NCBI GenBank assembly: GCA_035771175.1
Contig: CM069604.1
Span: 20,027,115-20,091,114 of the forward strand
Reading direction: 5' to 3'
From: Paratinospora sagittata
Lineage: Eukaryota; Streptophyta; Magnoliopsida; Ranunculales; Menispermaceae
DNA length: 64,000 nucleotides
In this document: positions 10,752-25,172 of the stretch, one piece after another
How the letters are laid out: every line of letters begins with the position of its first letter
Position numbering within the stretch: the first letter of the stretch is position 1
The notes under the pieces: model-generated
Told to the model about the DNA's origin: nothing
The model's input: only the letters and a program-made list of their open reading frames with translations
The model's database searches: none
Translations under genes and position numbers: made by a program

Positions 10752-12410
10752 ATAGAGAACAGGATACACAACCCAATAGCACGCGATCCACGTCTTAGAC
10801 TAAAATCTAATATTTCCAACGAGAAAAATGTTGACACTTCTGCTCGCTCGATTTTTCTATTCCTTACACAGTTTTGCCAGGTTATCTTTATTGAAATATT
10901 CTTTACTAACACCTTGATGATTCCCATTGTCTCGCACGCCCAAAACAACTTTAGATTAAACAACGTTTTGAATTCAAATCATTTTGTACTCTCTTGCTCT
11001 TTCACCTGCAACTGCTAATTTTATAAAATCCTCATTCTCTTATGTTCAAAGATAGAACACACACGATTTTTGCAAGTTAGACTTAGCTTTCCAAATAGTG
11101 TTTAAATAAAAGAAAGTCATGATTCTTGCATTTGCCCAAACAAACTTCGAAACGAATCAAAATTGAAAACTGTCTTGCAGATAACCTCATTTCGAAGTCT
11201 ACAAAAATCAAGCTCGAAGATTGAAGACATATCTCATGTCTAATGCATTAGTTTTAGCTTTGGGGTGTAGGGTAACTTCTCGATCAATCTTAGCACTAAA
11301 ACTCTGAAAATTGGAAAGTCTTCAAAATCACTTCGATATAGTATTTCATTTTGAAAAGATGTTTTTCGAAAGATTTTAATCATAATTTCAAGAAATTTTG
11401 AAATATTTTAAAGTTTTTAATCTTGTATGAATATGTTTTGAGTTAATGGAATGATTCTTTAGTTTTTCAAGAATAAGGCTATCCTGCAATTTGCCAAAAC
11501 TTTCCAGAAGCCACTAGCGCACTATCAGTGTTGATAGCATGCTGATACGGTTCTATAATAAATATTTGTTTTTATGGAAAATTGTCTATAGCGCGTTATC
11601 CCCTTTGATAACTCGCTATAAAGCTGTTGTCGTGATCTTTCCATTTTTAGTAAAATGGGCAAGAGCGCGCTATAGGCCTTGATAACACTCTGTCGGAAAG
11701 TCTAAAAAATCCGAGCTCTCGGGTTTGTGTATATCGACCTGCTATAGCCCGCTATCTGTCAATAGAGAACAGGATACACAACCCAATAGCACGCGATCCA
11801 CGTCTTAGACAAAAATCTAATATTTCCAACGTGAAAAATGTTGACACTTCTGCTCGCTCGATTTTTCTATTCCTTACACAGTTTTGCAGGTTATCTTTAT
11901 TGAAATATTCTTTACTAACACCTTGATGATTCCCATTGTCTCGCACGCCCAAAACAACTTTATATTAAACAACGTTTTGAATTCAATTCATTCTGTACTC
12001 TCTTGCTATTTAACCTGCAACTGCTAATTTTATAAAACCCTCATTCTCTGATTTTTAAAGATAGAACACACACGATTTTTGCAAGTTAGACTGAGCTTTC
12101 CAAAGAGTGTTTAAAGAGAAGAAAGTCGTGATTCTTGCATTTGCCCAAACAAACTTCGAAACGAATCAAAATTGCAAACTGTCTTGCAGATAACCTCATT
12201 TTGAAGTCTACAAAAATCAAGCTCGAAGATTGAAGACATATCTCATGTCTAATGCATTAGTTTTAGCTTTGGGGTGTAGGGTAACTTCTCGATCAATCTA
12301 AGCACTAAAACTCTGAAAATTGGAAAGTCTTCAAAATCACTTCGATATAGTATTTCATTTTGAAAAGATGTTTTTCGAAAGGTTTTAATCATAATTTCAA
12401 GAAATTTTGA
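10751..12410 (+). repeat. Satellite array, block 2 (short monomers after the retroelement)
   Basis: Anchors at 10767 and 11777 are 1,010 bp apart. The block resumes inside a monomer at AATAGAGAACAGG, directly after the integrase fragment. These copies resemble those of block 1 more than those beyond 13 kb. For example they keep GTTGACACTTCTGCTCG and CTTTCACC in the first copy. Confidence 0.9.
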
Positions 12411-15400
12411 ATTATTTAAAAGTTTTTAATCTTATATCAATATGTTTTGAGTTAATGGAATGATTCTTTAGTTTTTCAAAAATAAGGCTATCCAGCAATT
12501 TGCCAAAACTTTCCAGAAGCCACTAGCGCACTATCAGTGTTGATAGCATGCTGATACGGTTCTATAATAAATATTTGTTTTTATGGAAAATTGTCTATAG
12601 CGCGTTATCCCCTTTGATAACTCGCTATAAAGCTGTTGTCGTGATCTTTCCATTTTTAGTAAAATGGGCAATAGCGCGCTATAGGCCTTGATAACACTGT
12701 CGGAAAGTCTAAAAAATCCGAGCTCTCGGGTTTGTGTATATCGACCTGCTATAGCCTGCTATCTGTCAATAGAGAACATGATGCACAACCCAATAGCACG
12801 CGATCCACATCTTAGACTTAAAATCTGGTATTTCTAACGTGAAAAATGGGGACACTTCTGCTTGCATCATTTTTCTATTCCTTACACAGATTTGCCAGGT
12901 TATCTTAATTGAAATATTCTTTACTTACACCTTAATGATTCCAATTGTCTCGCACGGCCAAAACAACTTTAGATTAAACAACGTTTTGAATTCAAATCAT
13001 TATGTATTCTCTTGCTCTTTAACCTACAACTGCTAATTTTATAAAACCCTCATTCTCTGATTTTTAAAGATAGAACACACACGATTTTTGCAAGTTAAAC
13101 TGAGCTTTCCAAAGAGTGTTTAAAGAGAAGAAAGTCGTGATTCTTGCATTTGCCTAAACAAACTTCGAAACGAATCATAATTGCAAACTGTCTTGCAGAT
13201 AACCTCATTATTTCGCAAGTTCTTCATTTTAGCCCTTTTGTGCTGAGATTTCCAGAGGCTATCTATTGTTTTAAACTGTAAGTATATGAATTGTTATCGG
13301 TAAGAAAAGACATCAAACAAGAAGACATCACTTGTATTTTTTTTTCTTCTTAGCGCTACTACAACTAATCATCAACAACACATCGAACAATAGCTATCGA
13401 AGTCCACAAAGATCAAGCTCGAAGATTGAAGACATATCTCATGTGTAATGCATTAGTTTTAGCTTTGGGGTGTATGGTAACTTCTCGATCAATCTAAACA
13501 CTAAAACTCTGAAAATTGGAAAGTCTTCAAAATCAATTCGATATAGTATTTCATTTTGAAAAGATGTTTTTCGAAAGGTTTTAATCATAATTTCAAGAAA
13601 TTTTGAATTATTTAAAAGTTTTTAATCTTATATCAATATGTTTTGAGTTAATGCAATGATTCTTCAGTTTTTCAAAAATAAGGCTATCCAGCAATTTGCC
13701 AAAACTTTCCAGAAGCCACTAGCGCACTATCAGTGTTGATAGCACGCTGATAGGGTTCTATAATAAATATTTGTATTTATGGAAAATTGTCTATAGCGCG
13801 TTATCCTCTTGATAACTCGGTATAAAGCTGTTGTCGTGATCTTTCCATTTTTAGTAAAATGGGCAGTAGCACGCTATAGCCCTTGATAACACGCTTTGGG
13901 AAAGTCCAAAATACTCGAGCTCTAGGGTTTGTGTATATCGACCTGCTATAGCCCGCTATCTGTGAATAGAGAACGGGATACACAACCCAATAGCACGCGA
14001 TCCACGTCTTAGACTAAAATCTAATATTTCCAACGAGAAAATTGTTGACACTTCTGCTAGCTCGATTTTTCTATTCCTTACACAGTTTTGCCAGGTTATC
14101 TTTATTGAAATATTCTTTACTAACACCTTGATGATTCCCATTGTCTCGCAAGCCCAAAACAACTTTAGATTAAACAACGTTTTGAATTCAAATCATTTTG
14201 TACTCTCTTGCTCTTTCACCTGCAACTGCTAATTTTATAAAATCCTCATTCTCTGATGTTCAAAGATAGAACACACACGATTTTTGTAAGTTAGACTTAG
14301 CTTTCCAAAGAGTGTTTAAATAGAAGAAAGTCATGATTCTTGCTTTTGCCCAAACAAACTTCGAAACGAATCAAAATTGCAAACTGTCTTGCAGATAACC
14401 TCATTTCGAAGTCTACAAAAATCAAGCTCGAAGATTGAAGACATATCTCATGTCTAATGCATTTGTTTTAGCTTTGGGGTGTAGGGTAACTTCTCGATCA
14501 ATCTTAGCACTAAAACTCTGAAAATTGGAAAGTCTTCAAAATCACTTCGATATAGTATTTCATTTTGAAAAGATGTTTTTCGAAAGGTTTTAATCATAAT
14601 TTCAAGAAATTTTGAAATATTTTAAAGTTTTTAATCTTATATCAATATGTTTTGAGTTAATGGAATGATTCTTTAGTTTTTCAAAAATAAGGCTATCCAG
14701 CAATTTGCCAAAACTTTCCAGAAGCCACTAGCGCACTATCAGTGTTGATAGCACGCTGATAGGGTTCTATAATAAATATTTGTTTTTATGGAAAATTGTC
14801 TATAGCGCGTTATCCCCTTTGATAACTCGCTATAAAGCTGTTGTCGTGATCTTTCCATTTTTAGTAAAATGGGCAATAGCGCGCTATAGGCCTTGATAAC
14901 ACTCTGTCGGAAAGTCTAAAAAATCCGAGCTCTCGGGTTTGTGTATATCGACCTGCTGTAGCCTGCTATCTGTCAATAGAGAACATGATGCACAACCCAA
15001 TAGCACGCGATCCACGTCTTAGACTTAAAATCTGATGTTTCTAACGTGAAAAATTGGGACACTTCTGCTTGCTTCATTTTTCCATTCCTTACACAGATTT
15101 GCCAGGTTATCTTAATTGAAATATTCTCTACTAACACCTTAATGATTCCAATTGTCTTGCACGCCCAAAACAACTTTAGATTAAACAACGTTTTGAATTC
15201 AAATCATTCTGTATTCTCTTGATCTTTAACCTGCAACAGCTAATTTTATAAAACCCTCATTCTCTGTTTTTTAAAGATAGAACACACACGATTTTTGCAA
15301 GTTAGACTGAGCTTTCCAAAGAGTGTTTAAAGAGAAGAAAGTCGTGATTCTTGCATTTGCCCTAACAAACTTCGAAACGAATCAAAATTGCAAACTGTCT

Positions 15401-15414
15401 TGCAGATAACCTCA

Positions 15415-15603
15415 TTATTTCGCAAGTTCTTCATTTTAGCCCTTTTGTGCTGAGATTTCCAGAGGCTATCTATTGTTTTAAACTGTAAGTATATGAATTG
15501 TTATCGGTAAGAAAACACATCAAACAAGAAGTCATCACCTGTATTTTTTTTTCTTCTAAGCGCTACTACAACTAATCATCAACAACACATCGAACAATAG
15601 CTA
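15415..15603 (+). repeat. Representative ~188-bp length module of the long monomers
   Basis: The module begins ATTATTTCGCAAGTTC after GATAACCTC and ends AATAGCTATCG before AAGTCCAC. It contains a 9- to 11-bp T run followed by CTAAGCGCTACTAC. I see it in 21 monomers. Starts are near 13207, 15413, 16607, 17807, 20010, 21210, 22404, 24605, 25808, 29027, 31215, 32389, 33563, 34764, 36968, 40191, 51171, 53330, 55538 and 56380, plus variants. The short form reads CATTTCGAAGTC, which joins the left-edge TTTCG to the right-edge TCGAAGTC. The short class may therefore have arisen by deletion between TTTCG and ATCGAAGT. I do not recognise the module. Confidence 0.8.
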
Positions 15604-18600
15604 TCGAAGTCCACAAAAATCAAGCTCGAAGATTGAAGACATATCTCATGTCTAATGCATTAGTTTTAGCTTTGGGGTGTAGGGTAACTTCTCGATCAAT
15701 CTTAGCACTAAAACTCTGAAAATTGGAAAGTCTTCAAAATCACTTCGATATAGTATTTCATTTTGAAAAGATGTTTTTCGAAAGGTTTTAATCATAATTT
15801 CAAGAAATTTTGAATTATTTTAAAGTTTTTAATCTTATATCAATATGTTTTGAGTTAATGAAATGATTCTTTAGTTTTTAAAAAATAAGGCTATCCTGCA
15901 ATTTGCCAAAACTTTCCAGAAGCCACTAGCGCACTATCAGTGTTGATAGCACGCTGATAGGGTTCAATAATAAATATTTGTAATTATGGAAAATTGTCTA
16001 TAGCGCGTTATCCTCTTTGATAACTCGGTATAAAGCTGTTGTCGTGATCTTTCCATTTTTAGTAAAATGGGCAATAGCGCGCTATAGGCCTTGATAACAC
16101 TCTGTCGGAAAGTCTAAAAAATCCGAGCTCTCGGGTTTGTGTATATCGACCTGCTATAGCCTGCTATCTGTCAATAGAGAACATGATGCACAACACAATA
16201 GCACGCGATCCACGTCTTAGACTTAAAATCTAATATTTCTAACGTGAAAAATGGGGACACTTCTGCTTGCTTCATTTTTCTATTCCTTACACAGATTTGC
16301 CAGGTTATCTTAATTGAAACATTCTCTACTAACACCTTAATGATTCCAATTGTCTCGCACGCCCAAAACAACTTTAGATTAAGAAACGTTGTCAAATCAT
16401 TCTGTATTCTCTTGCTCTTTAACCTGCAACTGCTAATTTTATAAAACCCTCATTCTCTTATTTTTAAAGACAGAACACACACGATTTTTGCAAGTTAGAC
16501 TGAGCTTTCCATAGAGTGTTTAAAGAGAAGAAAGTCGTGATTCTTGCATTTTCCCAAACAAACTTCGAAACGAATCAAAATTGCAAACTGTCTTGCAGAT
16601 AACCTCATTATTTCGCAAGTTCTTCATTTTAGCCCTTTTGTGCTGAGACTTCCAGAGGCTAACTATTGTTTTAAACTGTAAGTATATGAATTGTTATCGG
16701 TAAGAAAACACATCAAACAAGAAGACATCACCTGTATTGTTTTTTCTTCTAAGCGCTACTACAACTAATCATCAACAACACATCGAACAATAGCCTATCG
16801 AAGTCCAAAAAGATCAAGCTCGAAGATTGAAGACATATCTCATGTCTGATGCATTAGTTTAAGCTTTGGGTGTAGGGTAACTTCTCGATCAATCTAAGCA
16901 CTAAAACTCTGAAAATTGGAAAGGCTTCAAAATCACTTCGATATAGTATTTCATTTTGAAAAGATGTTTTTCGAAAGGTTTTAATCATAATTTCAAGAAA
17001 TTTTGAATTATTTAAAAGTTTTTAATCTTATATCAATATGTTTTGAGTTAATGGAATGATTCTTTAGTTTTTTCAAAAATAAGGCTATCCTGCAATTTGC
17101 CAAAACTTTCCAGAAGCCACTAGCGCACTATCAGTGTTGATAGCATGCTGATACGGTTCTATAATAAATATTTGTTTTTATGAAAAATTGTCTATAGCGC
17201 GTTATCCCCTTTGATAACTCGCTATAAAGCTGTTGTCGTGATCTTTCCATTTTTAGTAAAATGGGCAATAGCGCGCTATAGGCCTTGACAACACTCTGTC
17301 GGAAAGTGTAAAAAATCCGAGCTCTCGGGTTTGTGTATATCGACCTGCTATAGCCTGCCATCTGTCAATAGAGAACATGATGCACAACCCAATAGCACGC
17401 GATCCACGTCTTAGACTTAAAATCTGATATTTCTAACGTGAAAAATGTTGACACTTCTGCTCGCTCGATTTTTCTATTCCTTACACAGTTTTGCCAGGTT
17501 ATCTTTATTGAAATATTCTCTAGTAACACCTTAATGATTCCAATTGTCTTGCACGCCCAAAACAACTTTAGATTAAACAACGCTTTGAATTCAAATCAAT
17601 ATGTATTCTCTTGCTCTTTAACCTGCAACAGCTAATTTTATAAAACCCTCATTCTCTGATTTTTAAAGATAGAACACACACGATTTTTGCAAGTTAGACT
17701 GAGCTTTCCAAAGAGTGTTTAAAGAGAAGAAAGTCGTGATTTTTGCATTTGCCCGAACAAACTTTCGAATCGAATCAAAATTGCAAACTGTCTTGCAGAT
17801 AACCTCATTATTTCGCAAGTTCTTTATTTTAGCCCTTTTGTGCTGAGATTTCCAGAGGCTACCTATTGTTTTAAACTGTAAGTATATGAATTGTTATCGG
17901 TAAGAAAACACATCAAACAAGAAGACATCACCTGTATTTTTTTTTCTAAGCGCTACTACAACTAATCATCAACAACACATCGAACAATAGCTATCGAAGT
18001 CCACAAAGATCAAGCTCGAAGATTGAAGACATATCTCATGTCAAATGCATTAGTTTTAGCTTTGGGGTGTAGGGTAACTTCTCGATCAATCTTAGTACTA
18101 AAACTCTGAAAATTGGAAAGTCTTCAAAATCACTTCGATATAGTATTTCATTTTGAAAAGATGTTTTTCGAAAGGTTTTAATCATAATTTCAAGAAATTT
18201 TGAATTATTTAAAAGTTTTTAATCTTATATCAATATGTTTTGAGTTAATGGAATGATTCTTTAGTTTTTCAAAAATAAGGCTATCCTGCAATTTGCCAAA
18301 ACTTTCCAGAAGCCACTAGCGCACTATTAGTGTTGATAGCATGCTGAAACGGTTCTATAATAAATATTTGTTTTTATGGAAAATTGTCTATAGCGTGTTA
18401 TCCCCTTTGATAACTCGCTATAAAGCTGTTGTCGTGATCTTTCCATTTTTAGTAAAATGGGCAATAGCGCGCTATAGGCCTTGATAACACTCTGTCGGAA
18501 AGTCCAAAATACTCGAGCTCTCGGGTTTGTGAATATCGACTTGCTATAGGCCGCTATCTGTCAATAGAGAACAGGATACACAACCCAATAGCACGCGATC

Positions 18601-21600
18601 CACGTCTTAGACTAAAATCTAATATTTCCAACGAGAAAAATGTTGACACTTCTGCTCGCTCGATTTTTCTATTCCTTACACAGTTTTGCCAGGTTATCTA
18701 TATTGAAATATTCTTTACTAACACCTTGATGATTCCCATTGTCTCGCACGCCCAAAACAACTTTTGATTAAACAACGTTTTGAATTCAAATCATTTTGTA
18801 CTCTCTTGCTCTTTCACCTGCAACTGCTAATTTTATAAAATCCTCATTCTCTGATGTTCAAAGATAGAACACACACGATTTTTGCAAGTTAGACTTAGCT
18901 TTCCAAATAGTGTTTAAATAGAAGAAAGTCATGATTCTTGCATTTGCCCGAACAAACTTCGAAACGAATCAAAATCGCAAACTGTCTTGCAGATAACCTC
19001 ATTTCGAAGTCCACAAAGATGAAGCTCGACGATTGAAGACATATCTCATGTCTAATGCATTAGTTTTAGCTTTGGGGTGTAGGGTAACTTCTCGATCAAT
19101 CTAAGCACTAAAACTCTGAAAATTGGAAAGTCTTCAAAATCACTTCGATATAGTATTTCATTTTGAAAAGATGTTTTTCGAAAGGTTTTAATCATAATTT
19201 CAAGAAATTTTGAAATATTTTAAAGTTTTTAATCTTATATCAATATGTTTTGAGTTAATGGAATGATTCTTTAGTTTTTCAAAAATAAGGCTATCCTGCA
19301 ATTTGCCAAAACTTTCCAGAAGCCACTAGCGCACTATTAGTGTTGATAGCATGCTGAAACGGTTCTATAATAAATATTTGTTTTTATGGAAAATTGTCTA
19401 TAGCGCGTTATCCCCTTTGATAACTCGCTATAAAGCTGTTGTCGTGATCTTTCCATTTTTAGTAAAATGGGCAATAGCGCGCTATAGGCCTTGATAACAC
19501 TCTGTAGGAAAGTCCAAAATACTCGAGCTCTCGGGTTTGTGTATATCGACCTGCTATAGCCTGCTATCTGTCAATAGAGAACATGATGCACAACCTAATA
19601 GCACGCGATCCACGTCTTAGACTTAAAATCTGATATTTCTAACGTGAAAAATTGGGACACTTCTGCTTGCTTCATTTTTCCATTCCTTACACAGATTTGC
19701 CAGGTTATCTTAATTGAAATATTCTCTACTAACACCTTAATGATTCCAATTGTCTTGCACGCCCAAAACAACTTTAGATTAAACAACGCTTTGAATTCAA
19801 ACCAATATGTATTCTCTTGCTCTTTAACCTGCAACAGCTAATTTTATAAAACCCTCATTCTCTGATTTTTAAAGATAGAACACACACGATTTTTGCAAGT
19901 TAGACTGAGCTTTCCAAAGAGTGTTTAAAGAGAAGAAAGTCGTGATTCTTGCATTTGCCCGAACAAACTTCGAAACGAATCAAAATTGCAAACTGTCTTG
20001 CAGATAACCTCATTATTTCGCAAGTTCTTCATTTTAGCCCTTTTGTGCTGAGATTTCCAGAGGCTATATATTGTTTTAAACTGTAAGTGTATGAATTGTT
20101 ATCGGTAAGAAAACACATCAAACAAGAAGACATCACCTGTATTTTTTTTTTCTAAGCGCTACTACAACTAATCATCATCAAAAACACATCGAACAATAGC
20201 TATCGAAGTCCACAAAGATCAAGCTCGAAGATTGAAGACATATCTCATGTCTAATGCATTACTTTTAGCTTTGGGGTGTATGGTAACTTCTCGATCAATC
20301 TAAGCACTAAAACTCTGAAAATTGGAAAGTCTTCAAAATCACTTCAATATAGTATTTCATTTTGAAAAGATGTTTTTCCAAAGGTTTTAATCATAATTTC
20401 AAGAAATTTTGAATTATTTAAAAGTTTTTAATCTTATATCAATATGTTTTGAGATAATGGAATGATTCTTTAGTTTTTCAAAAATAAGGCTATCCAGCAA
20501 TTTGCCAAAACTTTCCAGAAGCCACTAGCGCACTATCAGTGTTGATAGCACGCTGATAGGGTTCTATAATAAATATTTGCTTTTATGGAAAATTGTCTAT
20601 AGCGCGTTATCCCCTTTGATAACTCGCTATAAAGCTGTTGTCGTGATCTTTCCATTTTTAGTAAAATGGGCAATAGCGCGCTATAGGCCTTGATAACACT
20701 CTGTCGGAAAGTCTAAAAAATTCGAGCTCTCGGGTTTGTGTATATCGACCTGCTGTAGCCTGCTATCTGTCAATAGAGAACATGATGCACAACCCAATAG
20801 CACGCGATCCACGTCTTAGACTTAAAATCTGATATTTCTAACGTGAAAAATGGGGACACTTCTGCTTGCTTCATTTTTCCATTCCTTACACAGATTTGCC
20901 AGGTTATCTTAATTGAAATATTCTCTACTAACACCTTAATGATTCCAATTGTCTTGCACGCCCAAAACAACTTTAGATTAAACAACGTTTTGAATTCAAA
21001 TCATTCTGTATTCTCTTGCTCTTTAACCTGCAACTGCTAATTTTATAAAACCCTCATTCTCTGATTTTTAAAGATAGAACACACACGATTTTTGCAAGTT
21101 AGACTGAGCTTTCCAAAGAGTGTTTAAAGAGAAGAAAGCCGTGATTCTTGCATTTTCCCAAACAAACTTCGAAACGAATCAAAATTGCAAACTGTCTTGC
21201 AGATAACCTCATTATTTCGCAAGTTCTTCATTTTAGCCCTTTTGTGCTGAGATTTCCAGAGGCTATCTATTGTTTTAAACTGTAAGTATATGAATTGTTA
21301 TCGGTAAGAAAACACATCAAACAAGTAGACATCACCTGTATTTTTTTTTCTTCTAAGCGCTACTACAACTAATCATCAACAACACATCGAACAATAGCTA
21401 TCGAAGTCCAAAAAGATCAAGCTCGAAGATTGAAGACATATCTCATGTCTGATGCATTAGTTTTAGCTTTGGGGGTGTAGGGTAACTTCTCGATCAATCT
21501 TAGCACTAAAACTCTGAAAATTGGAAAGTCTTCAAAATCACTTCGATATAGTATTTCATTTTGAAAAGATGTTTTTCGAAAGGTTTTAATCATAATTTCA

Positions 21601-23789
21601 AGAAATTTTGAATTATTTTAAAGTTTTTAATCTTATATCAATATGTTTTGAGTTAATGAAATGATTCTTTAGTTTTTAAAAAATAAGGCTATCCTGCAAT
21701 TTGCCAAAACTTTCCAGAAGCCACTAGCGCACTATCAGTGTTGATAGCATGCTGATACGGTTCTATAATAAATATTTGTTTTTATGGAAAATTGTCTATA
21801 GCGCGTTATCCCCTTTGATAACTCGCTATAAAGCTGTTGTCGTGATCTTTCCATTTTTAGTAAAATGGGCAATAGCGCGCTATAGGCCTTGATAACACTC
21901 TGTCGGAAAGTCTAAAAAATCCGAGCTCTCGGGTTTGTGTATATCGACCTGCTATAGCCTGCTATCTGTCAATAGAGAACATGATGCACAACCCAATAGC
22001 ACGCGATCCACTCTTAGACTTAAAATCTAATATTTCTAACGTGAAAAATGGGGACACTTCTGCTTGCTTCATTTTTCTATTCCTTACACAGATTTGCCAG
22101 GTTATCTTAATTGAAATATTCTCTACTAACACCTTAATGATTCCAATTGTCTCGCACGCCCAAAACAACTTTAGATTAAGAAACGTTGTCAAATCATTCT
22201 GTATTCTCTTGCTCTTTAACCTGCAACTGCTAATTTTATAAAACCCTCATTCTCTGATTTTTAAAGATAGAACACACACGATTTTTGCAAGCTAGACTGA
22301 GCTTTCCAAAGAGTGTTTAAAGAGAAGAAAGTCGTGATTCTTGCATTTACCCAAACAAACTTCGAAACGAATCAAAATTGCAAACTGTCTTGCAGATAAC
22401 CTCATTATTTCGCAAGTTCTTCATTTTAGCCCTTTTGTGCTGAGATTTCCAGAGGCTATCTATTGTTTTAAACTGTAAGTATATGAATTGTTATCGGTAA
22501 GAAAACACATCAAACAAGAAGACAACACCTGTATTTTTTTTTTCTTCTAAGCGCTACTACAACTAATCGTCAACAACACATCGAACAATAGCCTATCGAA
22601 GTCCAAAAAGATCAAGCTCGAAGATTGAAGACATATCTCATGTCTGATGCATTAGTTTTAGCTTTGGGTGTAGGGTAACTTCTCGATCAATCTAAGCACT
22701 AAAACTCTGAAAATTGGAAAGGCTTCAAAATCACTTCGATATAGTATTTCATTTTGAAAAGATGTTTTTCGAAAGGTTTTAATCATAATTTCAAGAAATT
22801 TTGAATTATTTAAAAGTTTTTAATCTTATATCAATATGTTTTGAGTTAATGGAATGATTCTTTAGTTTTTCAAAACTAAGGCTATCCAGCAATTTGCCAA
22901 AACTTTCTAGAAGCCACTAGCGCACTATCAGTGTTGATAGCATGCGGATACGGTTCTATAATAAATATTTGTTTTTATGGAAAATTGTCTATAGCGCGTT
23001 ATCCCCTTTGACAACTCGCTATAAAGCTATTGTCGTGATCTTTCCATTTTTAGTAAAATGGGCAATAGCGCGCTATAGGCCTTGACAACACTCTGTCGGA
23101 AAGTCTAAAAAATCCGAGCTCTCGGGTTTGTGTATATCGACCTGCTATAGCCTGCCATCTGTCAATAGAGAACATGATGCACAACCCAATAGCACGCGAT
23201 CCACGTCTTAGACTTAAAATCTGATATTTCTAACGTGAAAAATGTTGACACTTCTGCTCGCTCGATTTTTCTATTCCTTACACAGTTTTGCCAGGTTATC
23301 TTTATTGAAATATTCTTTACTAACACCTTGATGATTCCCATTGTCTCGCACGCCCAAAACAACTTTAGATTAAACAACGTTTTGAATTCAAATCATTTTG
23401 TACTCTCTTGCCCTTTCACCTGCAACTGCTAATTTTATAAAATCCTCATTCTCTGATATTCAAAGATAGAACACACACGATTTTTGCAAGTTAGACTTAG
23501 CTTTCCAAATAGTGTTTAAATAGAAGAAAGTCATGATTCTTGCATTTGCCCGAACAAACTTCGAAACGAATCAAAATTGCAAACTGTCTTGCAGATAACC
23601 TCATTTCGAAGTCCACAAAGATGAAGCTCGACGATTGAAGACATATCTCATGTCTAATGCATTAGTTTTAGCTTTGGGGTGTAGGGTAACTTCTCGATCA
23701 ATCTAAGCACTAAAACTCTGAAAATTGGAAAGGCTTCAAAATTACTTCGATATAGTATTTCATTTTGAAAAGATGTTTTTCGAATGGTT

Positions 23790-25172
23790 TTAATCATAAT
23801 TTCAAGAAATTTTGAAATATTTTAAAGTTTTTAATCTTATATCAATATGTTTTGAGTTAATGGAATGATTCTTTAGTTTTTCAAAAATAAGGCTATCCAG
23901 CAATTTGCCAAAACTTTCCAGAAGCCACTAGCGCACTATCAGTGTTGATAGCACGCTGATAGGGTTCTATAATAAATATTTGTTTTTATGGAAAATTGTC
24001 TATAGCGCGTTATCCCCTTTGATAACTCGCTATAAAGCTGTTGTCGTGATCTTTCCATTTTTAGTAAAATGGGCAATAACGCGCTATAGGCCTTGATAAC
24101 ACTCTGTCGGAAAGTCTAAAAAATCTGAGCTCTCGGGTTTATGTATATCGACCTGCTGTAGCCTGCTATCTGTCAATAGAGAACATGATGCACAACCCAA
24201 TAGCACGCGATCCACGTCTTAGACTTAAAATCTGATGTTTCTAACGTGAAAAATTGGGACACTTCTACTTGCTTCATTTTTCCATTCCTTACACAGATTT
24301 GCCAGGTTATCTTAATTGAAATATTCTCTACTAACACCTTAATGATTCCAATTGTCTTGCACGCCCAAAACAACTTTAGATTAAACAACGTTTTGAATTC
24401 AAATCATTCTGTATTCACTTGCTCTTTAACCTGCAACAGCTAATTTTATAAAACCCTCATTCTCTGATTTTTAAAGATAGAACACACACGATTTTTGCAT
24501 GTTAGACTGAGCTTTCCAAAGAGTGTTTAAAGAGAAGAAAGTCGTGATTCTTGCATTTGCCCTAACAAACTTCGAAACGAATCAAAATTGCAAACTGTCT
24601 TGCAGATAACCTCATTATTTCGCAAGCTCTTCATTTTAGCCCTTTTGTGCTGAGATTTCCAGAGGCTATCTATTGTTTTAAACTGTAAGTATATGAATTG
24701 TTATCGGTAAGAAAACACATCAAACAAGAAGACATCACCTGTATTTTTTTTTTCTTCTAAGCGCTACTACAACTAATCATCAACAACACATCGAACAATA
24801 GCTATCGAAGTCCACAAAAATCAAGCTCGAAGATTGAAGACATATCTCATGTCTAATGCATTTGTTTTAGCTTTGGGGTGTAGGGTAACTTCTCGATCAA
24901 TCTTAGCACTAAAACTCTGAAAATTGGAAAGTCTTCAAAATCACTTCGATATAGTATTTCATTTTGAAAAGATGTTTTTCGAAAGGTTTTAATCATAATT
25001 TCAAGAAATTTTGAATTATTTAAAAGTTTTTAATCTTATATCAATATGTTTTGAGTTAATGGAATGATTCTTTAGTTTTTAAAAAATAAGGCTATCCTGC
25101 AATTTGCCAAAACTTTCCAGAAGCCACTATCACACTATCAGTGTTGATAGCATGCCGATACGGTTCTATAAT
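23790..25172 (+). repeat. Copied tract, copy 1 (M1 monomer region)
   Basis: About 1.38 kb is almost identical to 52507-53890. Both share rare variants: CAATAACGCGCTATAGG, GGTTTATGTATATCG, TTTTGCATGTTAGACTG, CGCAAGCTCTTC, GTATTCACTTGC, GCATTTGTTTTAGC and CACTATCACACTATC. I noticed one substitution (CTTCTACTTGC here, CTTCTGCTTGC there) and a T-run length difference. Confidence 0.85.

Noticed and set aside
7693..10755. Target-site duplication for the truncated element
   Set aside because: The right end is inside integrase and the flanking satellite phases differ by about 265 bp, so no duplication can be defined.
10424..11018. Plus-strand ORFs over the integrase tail and its satellite junction
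   Set aside because: They are antisense to a recognisable chromodomain and extend into satellite. No coding signature was seen.
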